A stretch of 64,000 nt of DNA from Polyangiaceae bacterium (GTDB lineage: Bacteria > Myxococcota_A > Polyangia > Polyangiales > Polyangiaceae), in the NCBI GenBank assembly GCA_015075635.1, contig JABTUA010000002.1:868001-932000 (forward strand), written 5' to 3'. A model generated the notes under the pieces. That model made no database searches and had not been told where the DNA came from. It worked only from the letters and a program-made list of their open reading frames with translations. The translations under genes were made by a program, and so were the position numbers. The first letter of the stretch is position 1. Each line of letters begins with the position of its first letter. Shown here one piece after another: positions 27,142 to 34,972 of the stretch.

Positions 27142-28422
27142 TCACGGCGCTCGTTGCAGGAATACGAAGGCGCCCTTCTTGTTCGAAAGCACCACGTCGA
27201 TGCGACCATCAGCGTTGACGTCGCCGGCGACGACTTGGGTCCCGACTCCCGACGCGTCGTCGATCAAGTGCGGGATGTAACGGGTGCCGCCGGCGTCGCG
27301 CCGGAGCTCGAACCAGTAGAGCTTGGCGGGACTGGCGAGCTCGCTCGGCCACCCGTCGTAGTGACCCCAGAAGCGTTCGCCGGTGACGATGTCCAAGAGA
27401 CCGTCGCCGTTCACGTCGGCCAGCGCGAGCGCGTGCGGCTCGTGAATCACCTCGAGGTCTCCGGGGTTGGCCGGATCCTTCGCAGCGATTGGGTGCTCGA
27501 CGAACTCGCGTCCGCTGGCGCCTTTTACCTGCTCGAACCACGAGATGCCGTAGCCGTGCGCGGCCAAGCTGGCAATCACGTCGGCGTCACCATCACCATC
27601 GACATCGGTGGCAAACATGTCGGCGCCTCCGCCGCCGAATTGATGGGCCTCGAAGCTCCAAACCGGATCGCCGATGAGTGACGCCGGTGGGGTCCAGAAA
27701 CCCGGCGCCTCGAGGATCTCCTTCCTCCCGTCGCCGTCGATGTCTCCGACGCCGAGCCCGTGCGTGAAGGGTTTGTAGTCTTTGAATTCGCTCGCGGGGT
27801 GGAACGGCCACGGCTGGGCGGGATCGGCGCCGGGCTCGGCCCAGCCGAGCTTTCCGCCGTTCGCGCACACGAGCTCCGGAAGGCCGTCCCCGGTCAGATC
27901 CGTGAACCTCGGGGACTCGGTGCTCACTTCGTCGAGCACCGAATGCCGCACCCAAGCGGCGCCGACCTGTTTGGGATTTTCGTACCAGTACGCGTCCTTG
28001 CCGGGAAAGTTCACGAACAAGACGTCGAGCGTCCCGTTCCCGTCGAGATCGCGCGGAAACGCGAAGAAGTTGTCCGAGTAACCGATGCGGTCGAAGAACA
28101 CCGGCGGATAAATCTGGATTGTCGCCTTGAAATCCGGTCCGCGGTAGACGAACGGCCCGGCGACCACGTCGCCGATCCCGTCGCCGTCGAAGTCGCCGTA
28201 GGACGCACCTTCGGAATGGAATTCGCTGGTCAGCTCGAATTTCTCGAACGTCGGCGCCGCCGGTTCGCCGGCGCTTCCCCCGCTTCCCCCGCTTCCCGCG
28301 CCACCGTCCGTTCCCGCGCTGCCGCCGGTGGCTGCTGCGCGCGTGCTCTTCTCGTCGCTGCCGCAAGCGCTCACGGCCAGCGCGAAAATGACCCCTGCTC
28401 CCGTCCTCGAGCAACCCCACAT
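27142..28422 (-). CDS. FG-GAP/VCBS beta-propeller lipoprotein
   Basis: 426 residues. Signal peptide with lipobox VSAC, a Gly-rich linker (about 30-55), then six or seven FG-GAP/VCBS repeats with calcium loops: DFDGDGIGDVV, DLDGNGTLDVL, DLTGDGLPELV, DIDGDGRKEIL, DVDGDGDADVI, DVNGDGLLDIV, DVNADGRIDVV. It should fold as a calcium-stabilised beta-propeller on the cell surface. Its 3' end overlaps the decayed tail of the convergent VWA gene. Confidence 0.85.
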   Translation of the reverse strand: MWGCSRTGAGVIFALAVSACGSDEKSTRAAATGGSAGTDGGAGSGGSGGSAGEPAAPTFEKFELTSEFHSEGASYGDFDGDGIGDVVAGPFVYRGPDFKATIQIYPPVFFDRIGYSDNFFAFPRDLDGNGTLDVLFVNFPGKDAYWYENPKQVGAAWVRHSVLDEVSTESPRFTDLTGDGLPELVCANGGKLGWAEPGADPAQPWPFHPASEFKDYKPFTHGLGVGDIDGDGRKEILEAPGFWTPPASLIGDPVWSFEAHQFGGGGADMFATDVDGDGDADVIASLAAHGYGISWFEQVKGASGREFVEHPIAAKDPANPGDLEVIHEPHALALADVNGDGLLDIVTGERFWGHYDGWPSELASPAKLYWFELRRDAGGTRYIPHLIDDASGVGTQVVAGDVNADGRIDVVLSNKKGAFVFLQRAP

Positions 28423-28476
28423 GACGACAAGGCTACGATCGAATCCGCGATCGGCAAACCACGGGCACGCACGCGC

Positions 28477-29190
28477 TCAAGCCCGGAGCGTGGCCTCGGC
28501 TGCCTCCACGATCTCCGTCACCCCTCGCCGCCGCTCCTCGCGGACTTGCTCGATGCTCGGGATCCCGAAGGCGTTCAGGTCGGGGTCCGCACAGCGCGCC
28601 TGCGCGTCGAGCGCGAGCGCTCGCGGCACGGCCTCGTCGAACGCGCGACGGACTTGCGGGCCGAGGCCGCGATCGACGCAGAAGGCCCAGCGCACGAAGG
28701 CCCACGCGAGCTCGGCGTGGCGCGCCTCGTCCTCGGCGATGCGGTCCAAGGCCAGGCGCGCCGCGGGCTCGGTGGCGAGGCCCGCGGCCAGGCGCGCCTC
28801 GAGCGCGGACAGGGTCTCGCCGACGCAGCCCTCGATCACCGTCGACTCGACGAGCTCGGGCAGGGACGTGCTCGCTGCGGGCACGTCGCGAAGGTCGAGC
28901 GGGCCAGGTCCGATGGCGTCCGCGGCGTAGGCGCCCGCGATGGCGAAGCTCATGCGCGCGTGCACGATCTCGTCCAGAGCCGCCTCGTGGGCGAGCACCA
29001 ACAGCTCCGGCGGCGCCGCCACCGCGAGCAGGCCCAAGCTGAAGCGGTCGAACGAAGCCACCGACGCATGCTCGTTCTGCGCGCGGACGGCCCAGACCTC
29101 CGCGGCGCGAGCCAGCAGGGAGGCGTCGAACGCCGACCGGTCGAGCCCGCGGAGCGAGACTTCGAGCTGGGCGAAGTCGAACGCGCCCAT
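28477..29190 (-). CDS. ferritin-like di-iron protein
   Basis: 237 residues of four-helix ferritin-like type. Di-iron ligands appear as QNEHASVASF, LDEIVHARMSF, EGCVGETLSA and EDEARHAELAW: paired E and ExxH motifs in four helices. Such proteins are peroxidases, oxygenases or iron stores. It is only 6 bp downstream of a small Cys-rich lipoprotein gene in the same direction, so the pair is probably co-transcribed. There is no signal peptide here, so it would be cytoplasmic while its partner is exported. Confidence 0.82.
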   Translation of the reverse strand: MGAFDFAQLEVSLRGLDRSAFDASLLARAAEVWAVRAQNEHASVASFDRFSLGLLAVAAPPELLVLAHEAALDEIVHARMSFAIAGAYAADAIGPGPLDLRDVPAASTSLPELVESTVIEGCVGETLSALEARLAAGLATEPAARLALDRIAEDEARHAELAWAFVRWAFCVDRGLGPQVRRAFDEAVPRALALDAQARCADPDLNAFGIPSIEQVREERRRGVTEIVEAAEATLRA

Positions 29191-29196
29191 GTTTCG

Positions 29197-29676
29197 TCAG
29201 CCCACCCTCGGCGGGCACGCCCAGTCCGCTCTCCGCCGAAGCGGAGCGAGCCGCGGCTCACCTCGAACGATGAGCGGGCGCCCATCGCACCCGATCGTGC
29301 TCCAGATGTAGCAACACGGCGGGCCAGCGGTGGGCTTCTGCGGGGCATACGGGCCCATGGCCGTCGAAGAACAGCTGCACACGCCTGAGCCCGTGGGCCA
29401 GCCGTCGGGCTTGGGGTCCGGCACCGGCGGGCAAGCGCCGTCGGTCGCGGGGGTACAGATCACCTTCTCGCAACACTGGCCGTAGTAGCCACCATCGTAG
29501 ACAGGACCGAAACAGCCCGCCGGAGTCGGATACGGCTCGGTGGGCAGGCCGGTCGCGCCGCCCGACCCGCCGGAACCCGACTCACCCTCCCTCTCCGCTT
29601 GCCCACAGCTCGAGCTCAGAGCAAGGACGGCTCCCCACTCCACGGCCCGCAGCAAGCGTCTCGAGAACCTCGACAT
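29197..29676 (-). CDS. Cys-rich lipoprotein paired with the ferritin-like gene
   Basis: 159 residues: signal peptide (SSSC lipobox), short Gly/Ser linker, and a domain with eight or more cysteines (GQCCEKVICT, GVCSCSSTAMGPY, PPCCYIWSTIGCDGRPLIV). The GRPL segment near the end resembles that of small myxobacterial proteins found beside ferritin-like genes. Only 6 bp separate it from the ferritin-like gene, suggesting one transcript. Function unknown. Confidence 0.75.
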   Translation of the reverse strand: MSRFSRRLLRAVEWGAVLALSSSCGQAEREGESGSGGSGGATGLPTEPYPTPAGCFGPVYDGGYYGQCCEKVICTPATDGACPPVPDPKPDGWPTGSGVCSCSSTAMGPYAPQKPTAGPPCCYIWSTIGCDGRPLIVRGEPRLAPLRRRADWACPPRVG

Positions 29677-29888
29677 CGCCCAGCCTCACCCGCGCTAATC
29701 GGCCATTCTGGAGAGTAGCACTTCGCGCACACGGAGACACCGGAGAGTTCGGGGGTGACGGTTGGGTGCGCTCGACCGCGCCCGGGCTCACGCTCACGCT
29801 CACGCCCTCGCCCGCGCACGCGCACACGCTCGCCGGGTGGAACGTCTAGCTCGACGGCTGACCGGTGGTGAAGCGGGGGTATACTCGG

Positions 29889-30440
29889 ATGATGGTGGGG
29901 TTGGGCCTTTGCGGGAGTTGTCGGGCACTGTGCCTCGCGCTGGCCTGCGCCATCTCGTCCGGCTGCGGCGCAACGCCTCGACCTGCGAAGGAGGCGACGG
30001 CGCCCGGGCCTCCGACGCCGACGCCGACGCCCAAGCCGACGTCGACGCCAAGCTGCACGCCGACGGTGCCACCCAAGCCTGGTCTGCGCGTCCCGGGCGA
30101 CCGCCCCCAGGAGCACCCCGCCGGCGTGTGGTACGGCACACCTGAGCTCTGGACCGTATTGCCCGCGACGGGGGAGTACCGGCCGAGGAAGAGCGTGTGG
30201 TGGAGCGTCCGCTTCGGCGGCGGACAGGTCGAGCAGCGGCCCGACGTGCGCGTCGTCGCCCGTCGACTCGACGCCGAGCAGGCTCCCATCATCTCAGCGG
30301 GGCCGGGCACGAACGCTCACACCGAGACGGACGGGTGGTTCATGATCGCCAACTTCCCGACCCATCTCCCCTCGGGGTGTTGGGAGATCACCGCGACCTA
30401 CAGAGGGGAATGGCTGCGCTACGTCGTCGAGGCACCGTGA
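29889..30440 (+). CDS. lipoprotein with Pro/Thr linker
   Basis: 183 residues from ATG 29889 (29892 is alternative). Signal peptide with lipobox SSGC, a PTPTPKPTSTP-type linker, and a small beta domain (LRVPGDRPQEHPAGVWYGTPELWTVLP; SVRFGGGQVEQRPDVRVVARRLD; CWEITATYRGEWLRYVVEAP). Looks like a surface-exposed sugar- or protein-binding fold; not recognised. TATACT at 29880-29885 resembles a -10 but is too close to the start to be the main promoter, unless the message is leaderless. Confidence 0.72.
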   Translation: MMVGLGLCGSCRALCLALACAISSGCGATPRPAKEATAPGPPTPTPTPKPTSTPSCTPTVPPKPGLRVPGDRPQEHPAGVWYGTPELWTVLPATGEYRPRKSVWWSVRFGGGQVEQRPDVRVVARRLDAEQAPIISAGPGTNAHTETDGWFMIANFPTHLPSGCWEITATYRGEWLRYVVEAP

Positions 30441-30513
30441 GCTGATCACGCTCCGCCTGGGCGCCCGGCAGCGCCGAGACGACGGGCGCATGCCAGGAGG
30501 GGCGGAGCGGCCT

Positions 30514-30530
30514 GGGCACGGTCCGTGCTA
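30514..30530 (+). promoter_or_regulatory. weak sigma-54-like promoter candidate
   Basis: GGGCACG, four bases, GTGCTA: the invariant GG and GC of a -24/-12 promoter are spaced correctly (30515-30516 and 30527-30528), but the T of TGG and the first T of TTGC are missing. It lies 30 bp before the GTG of the following lipoprotein gene. Treat as a candidate only. Confidence 0.3.
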
Positions 30531-30558
30531 CGCCGCGCTTTGACCTTGGAGGCGAACC

Positions 30559-31074
30559 GTGACCAAGCCCTTGTTCGTGACGTTGCTGCTCCTTCTCTCC
30601 TGCGCAGGCCGCACCGACCAGGGGTCGGCGACCGGGGGCACGGCGGGGATGCCGGGCGTGACCGGGGGCACAGCAGGGAGCAGCACCGGAGGTGCGGCCG
30701 GAACCGCGAGCGGGGGTGTCGCAGGGACCGGCGCTTCGGGGGGAACCGGCGGTTGGGCGACGGGTGGCGCGGCGTGCGCGAACATCGAGGGGCAGTTCAA
30801 GGCTTCGCTCAATGCCGCGAAGAAGTGCTCGCTCGACTCGACGTCGCCGACCTGCACCCAATCCGTGGACACCAGCATCGCCGGCTGCGGCTACTACGCC
30901 TACGCTGAAGGCAGCAACACCGCCGAGGTCGCGGAGCTAGCCAAATTGAGCGCCGAATGGCAAACGCTGGGATGCCCGCCGACCGCCTGCGCCCTCGGCG
31001 GATGGGGGCCCTTCGCCGCCAAGTGCAAGCCGCAAGGCCTCGGCGGGGCGCCCGGGCTTTGCACGCCGGACTAG
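30559..31074 (+). CDS. Gly-linker lipoprotein with small Cys-rich domain
   Basis: 171 residues. GTG start preceded by GGAGG (30548-30552). Signal peptide with lipobox LLSC, then a long Gly/Ala/Thr/Ser linker (about 15-75) and an 85-residue domain with five or six cysteines (CANIEGQFKAS, KKCSLDSTSPTCTQS, GCGYYAYAEGS, LGCPPTACALGGW). No family recognised. Same plan as the other linker lipoproteins of this window. Confidence 0.75.
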   Translation: MTKPLFVTLLLLLSCAGRTDQGSATGGTAGMPGVTGGTAGSSTGGAAGTASGGVAGTGASGGTGGWATGGAACANIEGQFKASLNAAKKCSLDSTSPTCTQSVDTSIAGCGYYAYAEGSNTAEVAELAKLSAEWQTLGCPPTACALGGWGPFAAKCKPQGLGGAPGLCTPD

Positions 31075-31146
31075 CACCTCGGACCCGGCGCGCACCCGGC
31101 GTGTCCACCTGCAACATGAAGTAGCCGGCGGGCCGGACGGGACGAG

Positions 31147-31773
31147 TCAGGACGAGCGTCGTGAGAGCTGCACCAGCGCGGCGCCCGGCGCAGGCCTCCA
31201 CGGTCGTCGGTAGTAGTAGTCGACGAAGGCCGGGACCCGCTCTTCGACCAGCGCCTCCGCGACGCGATCCGCCGCCTCGATGCTGGCGGCCTCCAGCTCA
31301 CACAGGACGGCCGTTATCTTCCCGAGCTCCCCGCCCGCCGCGACGTGGCGGCAGCCGCACTGGTTCTGGCAGCGCTCGAGGAGCTCGCACGACGCGCAGG
31401 TCTCCAGGTTCCGCTCCTTCTGCGCGCGGAGCTCAGCGGCTCGCGCGAAATCGACGCCGTCGTCGAGGTCGCCGATGACGTGCTCGTCGGAGTCGTCCTC
31501 ACCCACCATCTGCGGGCACGGATACAGACGACCTCTCGGCGTGACCGTGAGCTCGCCGTTGCCTAGCACGCAGCGGCTCCCGCACGGTGTGCCGCCTTTC
31601 AGGTGCGACAGGATCTTGGTGTGGAACGGCTCGACCGGAACGACAGCGCCGTCGCGCACGCGATCGGCCCAGACCCGGGCCGCAGCAGCCAGGCCCCCGC
31701 GCAGCGACTCGATGGAAGCCTCGCTCCAGTCGTCGCGGTAGTTGGCGTTGAGCCTACGTGGCGCCAACCTCAC
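31147..31773 (-). pseudogene. SPASM-domain fragment of a radical SAM protein, core missing
   Basis: 208 codons if started at GTG 31773, which overlaps the upstream lipoprotein stop as GTGA. It encodes the C-terminal SPASM part of a radical SAM maturase: CGSRCVLGNGELTVTPRGRLYPCPQMV and CASCELLERCQNQCGCRH supply the auxiliary iron-sulfur Cys ligands. The radical SAM core with its CxxxCxxC is absent; upstream DNA belongs to an unrelated lipoprotein. Either an N-terminally truncated relic or a short gene that retained only the cluster-binding domain. Coupling at GTGA suggests it is still translated. Confidence 0.6.
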
Positions 31774-32552
31774 TTCGGCGGCTGAACCGTCGACACGATG
31801 CCCAGGTAGATGTCGTCGGCCGCGAAGTCGTTGCCCGCGGCCACGGTGTTCGCGTTCACGAGCTCGAGCGAGACCGAGGTGGCGGACCCGGAGCTCCAGG
31901 TCGTGCTGAGGCCCTCCCAGACACCGAGCTTCGACGACGTGCGCGTGCCGAGGAGCTGCTTGTTCGCGTAGAACGAGAGCTCGGACGGGCCCACCGGGTC
32001 GATGCCGTTGCCGAGCCCGGAGGCGCAGCACAGGTTCATCACGAAGGCCTCGAAGTAGTAGTTGGTGTTCGGCTGCACGGGAATCGGTGCCGTCGTGAAC
32101 CAGACGCGATCGGGCGTGGACTTGCCGTTGCCGATGAACATGAGCCCGTTGCCCGCGGTGTGATCCCCGTTGGTGATCAACAGGCCGTTGAACGCCTGAG
32201 CGTTCGTCCCGACGGTGTACTGTCCCTCGCCCGTGTTGTTCGTGGCGTACGCGTAGTCGGATCCGAAGAGCGTGTTGCCCTGAGAGAAGTCACCGTTCGG
32301 GATCAGGTTCACCGCCACGGGCTTGCCGTCGGGCGCCGGGCCGTCGCTCGGCGGCCCGGAGTCGACGATCAGCGAGCCCCCGGTTCCACCGGCGCCCCCG
32401 GTGCCCGGCTTGCCTCCCGTGGACGCGTCCGGGTTGCCCAGCACGTTGCCGGTGGGTCCCGCCGTTCCGTCGTCGGCGCCGCAAGACCACGCGAGCCAAG
32501 ACAGACCGAGCGCCAGCACCGAGGCGCCGGCCGTGCGCGCAGAGGAGGTCAT
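31770..32552 (-). CDS. Gly-linker lipoprotein with carbohydrate-binding-like C-terminus
   Basis: 260 residues: signal peptide (lipobox AWSC), Gly/Asp-rich linker, and a 180-residue jelly-roll-like domain (LIPNGDFSQGNTLFGSDYAYATN, YYFEAFVMNLCCASGLGNG, VSLELVNANTVAAGNDFAADDIYLG). The pattern NLIPNGDFS followed by paired beta strands resembles carbohydrate-binding modules. Probably binds a polysaccharide at the cell surface. Start ATG 32552 gives the signal peptide. Divergent from the membrane kinase. Confidence 0.75.
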   Translation of the reverse strand: MTSSARTAGASVLALGLSWLAWSCGADDGTAGPTGNVLGNPDASTGGKPGTGGAGGTGGSLIVDSGPPSDGPAPDGKPVAVNLIPNGDFSQGNTLFGSDYAYATNNTGEGQYTVGTNAQAFNGLLITNGDHTAGNGLMFIGNGKSTPDRVWFTTAPIPVQPNTNYYFEAFVMNLCCASGLGNGIDPVGPSELSFYANKQLLGTRTSSKLGVWEGLSTTWSSGSATSVSLELVNANTVAAGNDFAADDIYLGIVSTVQPPK

Positions 32553-32621
32553 CTCCGAATGGTAGGCCTCGACGCGCGAGGCATCAACTCGGGCCCTCCC
32601 GCCCCGTGCTATGGGGCGGCG

Positions 32622-34205
32622 GTGAGCTCGGCCGCTCATTCCACACACGCTCGGAGCTTCCTTCAGAAGCGTCTGGCGCTGATGTACCGCGTGGGCTTCG
32701 CGCTGTGCGTCGCGTTCCTGCTCGGCGTCGTCGTGGTGCGTGGGCTGATCGGCGGGACAATCTTGACCGAGCTCCGCTCGCCCTCGCGCTGGTTCCACAT
32801 CCTGACGACGATGGTCACCGGAGGCTGCTGGCTCGTGCTTCGCGCCAAGCCGCTCAGGCTGCGAACGCTCGAGACCATCGACGCCGCTGGCCTCCTGGTG
32901 CTCTCCGTCCTCCTGCATTTCAACGGCGCGCTGTTCCCGATCCGAACGGTCGCCGTGTTCAACCTGGCGCTGACCACGGGAGTCGCGGCCGTGCTCCGAG
33001 CCGTGGTCGTCCCGAGCACGGCAAGTCGCACGCTCACGCTGGGCGCCATCGCCGGCGCGTCCGCGTTGATCGTGTTCTTCTTGTCGGCGCTCCACCCCGC
33101 CTGGCCCGTGCGTCAATCGGGACCCGCGGACTGGCCGCTGCCGTTCCAGCTCATCAGCCTGGTCTTGTGGCTCGGCACGCTGTTGGCCACGGCCACCCTG
33201 GCCTCGCGGGTCATCTTCGGTCTGCGTCGGGAGGTCAGCGAGGCGCGGAAGCTCGGCCAATACACGCTGGGGGCGAAGATCGGCGAAGGCGGGATGGGCA
33301 TCGTGTACCGCGCGACCCACGGCATGCTCCGGCGCGAGACCGCGCTGAAGCTCTTGCCGCCGGACCGCATCGACGCCCAGTCGGTGCGCCGCTTCGAGCG
33401 CGAGGTCGTGGCGACGGCCCGCCTCCGCCACCCGAACACGGTGGCCATCTTCGACTACGGTCGCACCCCCGAGGGCGTCTTCTACTACGCCATGGAGTAC
33501 CTGGACGGGCTGACCATCGACGAGCTGATCGAGCACGAGGGCCCGCTCCCGCCCGGGCGAGTGATCTGGCTTCTCTCGCAGGTCTGCGCGTCGCTGGACG
33601 AGGCGCACGCCCTGGGGCTCGTGCATCGGGACATCAAGCCCGCGAACATCATGGTCATCGGGCACACTGCGGCCTACGATCACGTCAAGGTGCTGGACTT
33701 CGGCCTGGTCAAGACCGTCACGAACGTGCAGGCCAGCTCGCTGTCGCGCGCCGACGAGCTGACCGGCACTCCCTTGTACATGGCGCCGGAGCTGATCTCG
33801 GAGCCGGACGGCGCCGGGCCAGCCAGCGACCTCTACGCGGTCGCAGCCGTCGGCTACTACATGCTGGCGGGCCAGCACGTCTTCGACGGCAGCTCGGTGA
33901 TCGAGGTCTGCGCCGACCACCTGCACACTCCGCCCGTCCCCGTTCACGAGCGGCTGGGGCGGCCGGTGCCTGCCGACTTGGAGGCGATCATCATGCAGGG
34001 ACTGGCCAAGGCGCCCGGCGATCGGCCCGCGAGCGCCGCGGCGTTCCGCGACGCGCTCGCCCGCTGCGACGTCGCGCCCTGGACGCAGCGCGACGCTCGG
34101 TCTTGGTGGGAGGAGCACGGCGACGCGTTCGAGCCCAGGACCAACGCCGACACCGATCTGGCCAGCGCGAGGACGATCGAGGTCAAGCGCAACTCCGCGG
34201 TTTGA
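32622..34205 (+). CDS. Ser/Thr kinase with N-terminal multi-helix membrane domain
   Basis: 527 residues from GTG 32622. Six hydrophobic segments precede the catalytic part (about 22-46, 58-75, 87-102, 109-130, 140-158, 176-199), so the kinase is C-terminal and cytoplasmic. This is the reverse of most bacterial kinases, which have an N-terminal kinase and external tail. Kinase motifs: IGEGGMGIVYR, ALKLL lysine, HRDIKPANI, LDFGLV, YMAPEL. All complete. The membrane part resembles no family I know and could sense the bilayer. It precedes the PfpI gene by 16 bp. Confidence 0.9.
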   Translation: MSSAAHSTHARSFLQKRLALMYRVGFALCVAFLLGVVVVRGLIGGTILTELRSPSRWFHILTTMVTGGCWLVLRAKPLRLRTLETIDAAGLLVLSVLLHFNGALFPIRTVAVFNLALTTGVAAVLRAVVVPSTASRTLTLGAIAGASALIVFFLSALHPAWPVRQSGPADWPLPFQLISLVLWLGTLLATATLASRVIFGLRREVSEARKLGQYTLGAKIGEGGMGIVYRATHGMLRRETALKLLPPDRIDAQSVRRFEREVVATARLRHPNTVAIFDYGRTPEGVFYYAMEYLDGLTIDELIEHEGPLPPGRVIWLLSQVCASLDEAHALGLVHRDIKPANIMVIGHTAAYDHVKVLDFGLVKTVTNVQASSLSRADELTGTPLYMAPELISEPDGAGPASDLYAVAAVGYYMLAGQHVFDGSSVIEVCADHLHTPPVPVHERLGRPVPADLEAIIMQGLAKAPGDRPASAAAFRDALARCDVAPWTQRDARSWWEEHGDAFEPRTNADTDLASARTIEVKRNSAV

Positions 34206-34221
34206 GGCGAGGCAGGAGCGC

Positions 34222-34968
34222 ATGAACCCAAAGGCGATTCTGTGCCCGCTGCCCGACCGCGACTTCGACGTGACCGAGGTCGCCGTGCCCTGGAAGCTCC
34301 TGACCGAAGCCGGCCACCGCGTGGTGTTCGCGACGGAGCAGGGCGCCGAGCCGCGCTGTGATCCCTTGCTCATCGACGGCGTGGTCTTCGGCAAGCTCGG
34401 GGCCGCCGAGGAGCCCATCCGTTTCTATCGCGAGCTGGAGACGTCCAGCGCCTTCAAGCGCCCCGGCCGCTGGAACGAGCTCGCGCTCGACGGCATCGAC
34501 GCGTTGCTCCTGCCCGGGGGCCACGCCCAGGGCATGCGCCAGTACCTGGACTCCGAGCCCTTGGCCCGGCAGATCGCGGCACTCTGGAAGCGCCAGGTCC
34601 CGGTCGCGGCCATCTGCCATGGCGTGCTGGCCGTGGCGCGCGCCAAGGACCCCGAGAGCGGCCTGAGCGTGCTCAACAAGAGCCGGACCACGTGTCTGCC
34701 GGCCTACATGGAGGGACTGGCGTACGGGCTCACCTTCTGGAAGCGCGGCCGCTACTACCGCACCTACCCTGAGTACGTCGAAGCGGAGGTGCGCGCCGCG
34801 CTCGCCGACCCGCGGCGGCAGTTCGAGAGGGGACCTCTCACCTTCGTGACGCGCGGGACCCGGGAAGACGACACCGGCGCCTTCGTGGTCCAAGACGGCC
34901 ACTACGTCTCCGCGCGCTGGCCGGGGGACGCTTACGCGTTCGCGCGGGCGCTCATCGCGCGCCTGTGA
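34222..34968 (+). CDS. DJ-1/PfpI-family glutamine amidotransferase-like protein
   Basis: 248 residues, type 1 glutamine amidotransferase/DJ-1 fold. The nucleophile elbow is AAICHGVLAV, with Cys in the right place, and LLPGGHAQGMRQYLDSEPL is the preceding segment. Family members include chaperones, glyoxalases and proteases, so the reaction cannot be fixed. It starts 16 bp after the membrane kinase stop, suggesting co-transcription. Convergent with the Cys-rich gene. Confidence 0.85.
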   Translation: MNPKAILCPLPDRDFDVTEVAVPWKLLTEAGHRVVFATEQGAEPRCDPLLIDGVVFGKLGAAEEPIRFYRELETSSAFKRPGRWNELALDGIDALLLPGGHAQGMRQYLDSEPLARQIAALWKRQVPVAAICHGVLAVARAKDPESGLSVLNKSRTTCLPAYMEGLAYGLTFWKRGRYYRTYPEYVEAEVRAALADPRRQFERGPLTFVTRGTREDDTGAFVVQDGHYVSARWPGDAYAFARALIARL

Positions 34969-34972
34969 CGCC

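Noticed and set aside
29756-29840. CGCTCACGCTCACGC-like repeats
   Set aside because: Short simple-sequence stretch, irregular; no array with unique spacers, so not CRISPR.
31758-32621. N-terminal extension of the membrane kinase ORF upstream of GTG 32622
   Set aside because: This part is antisense to the lipoprotein gene and has shadow composition; the kinase begins at 32622.
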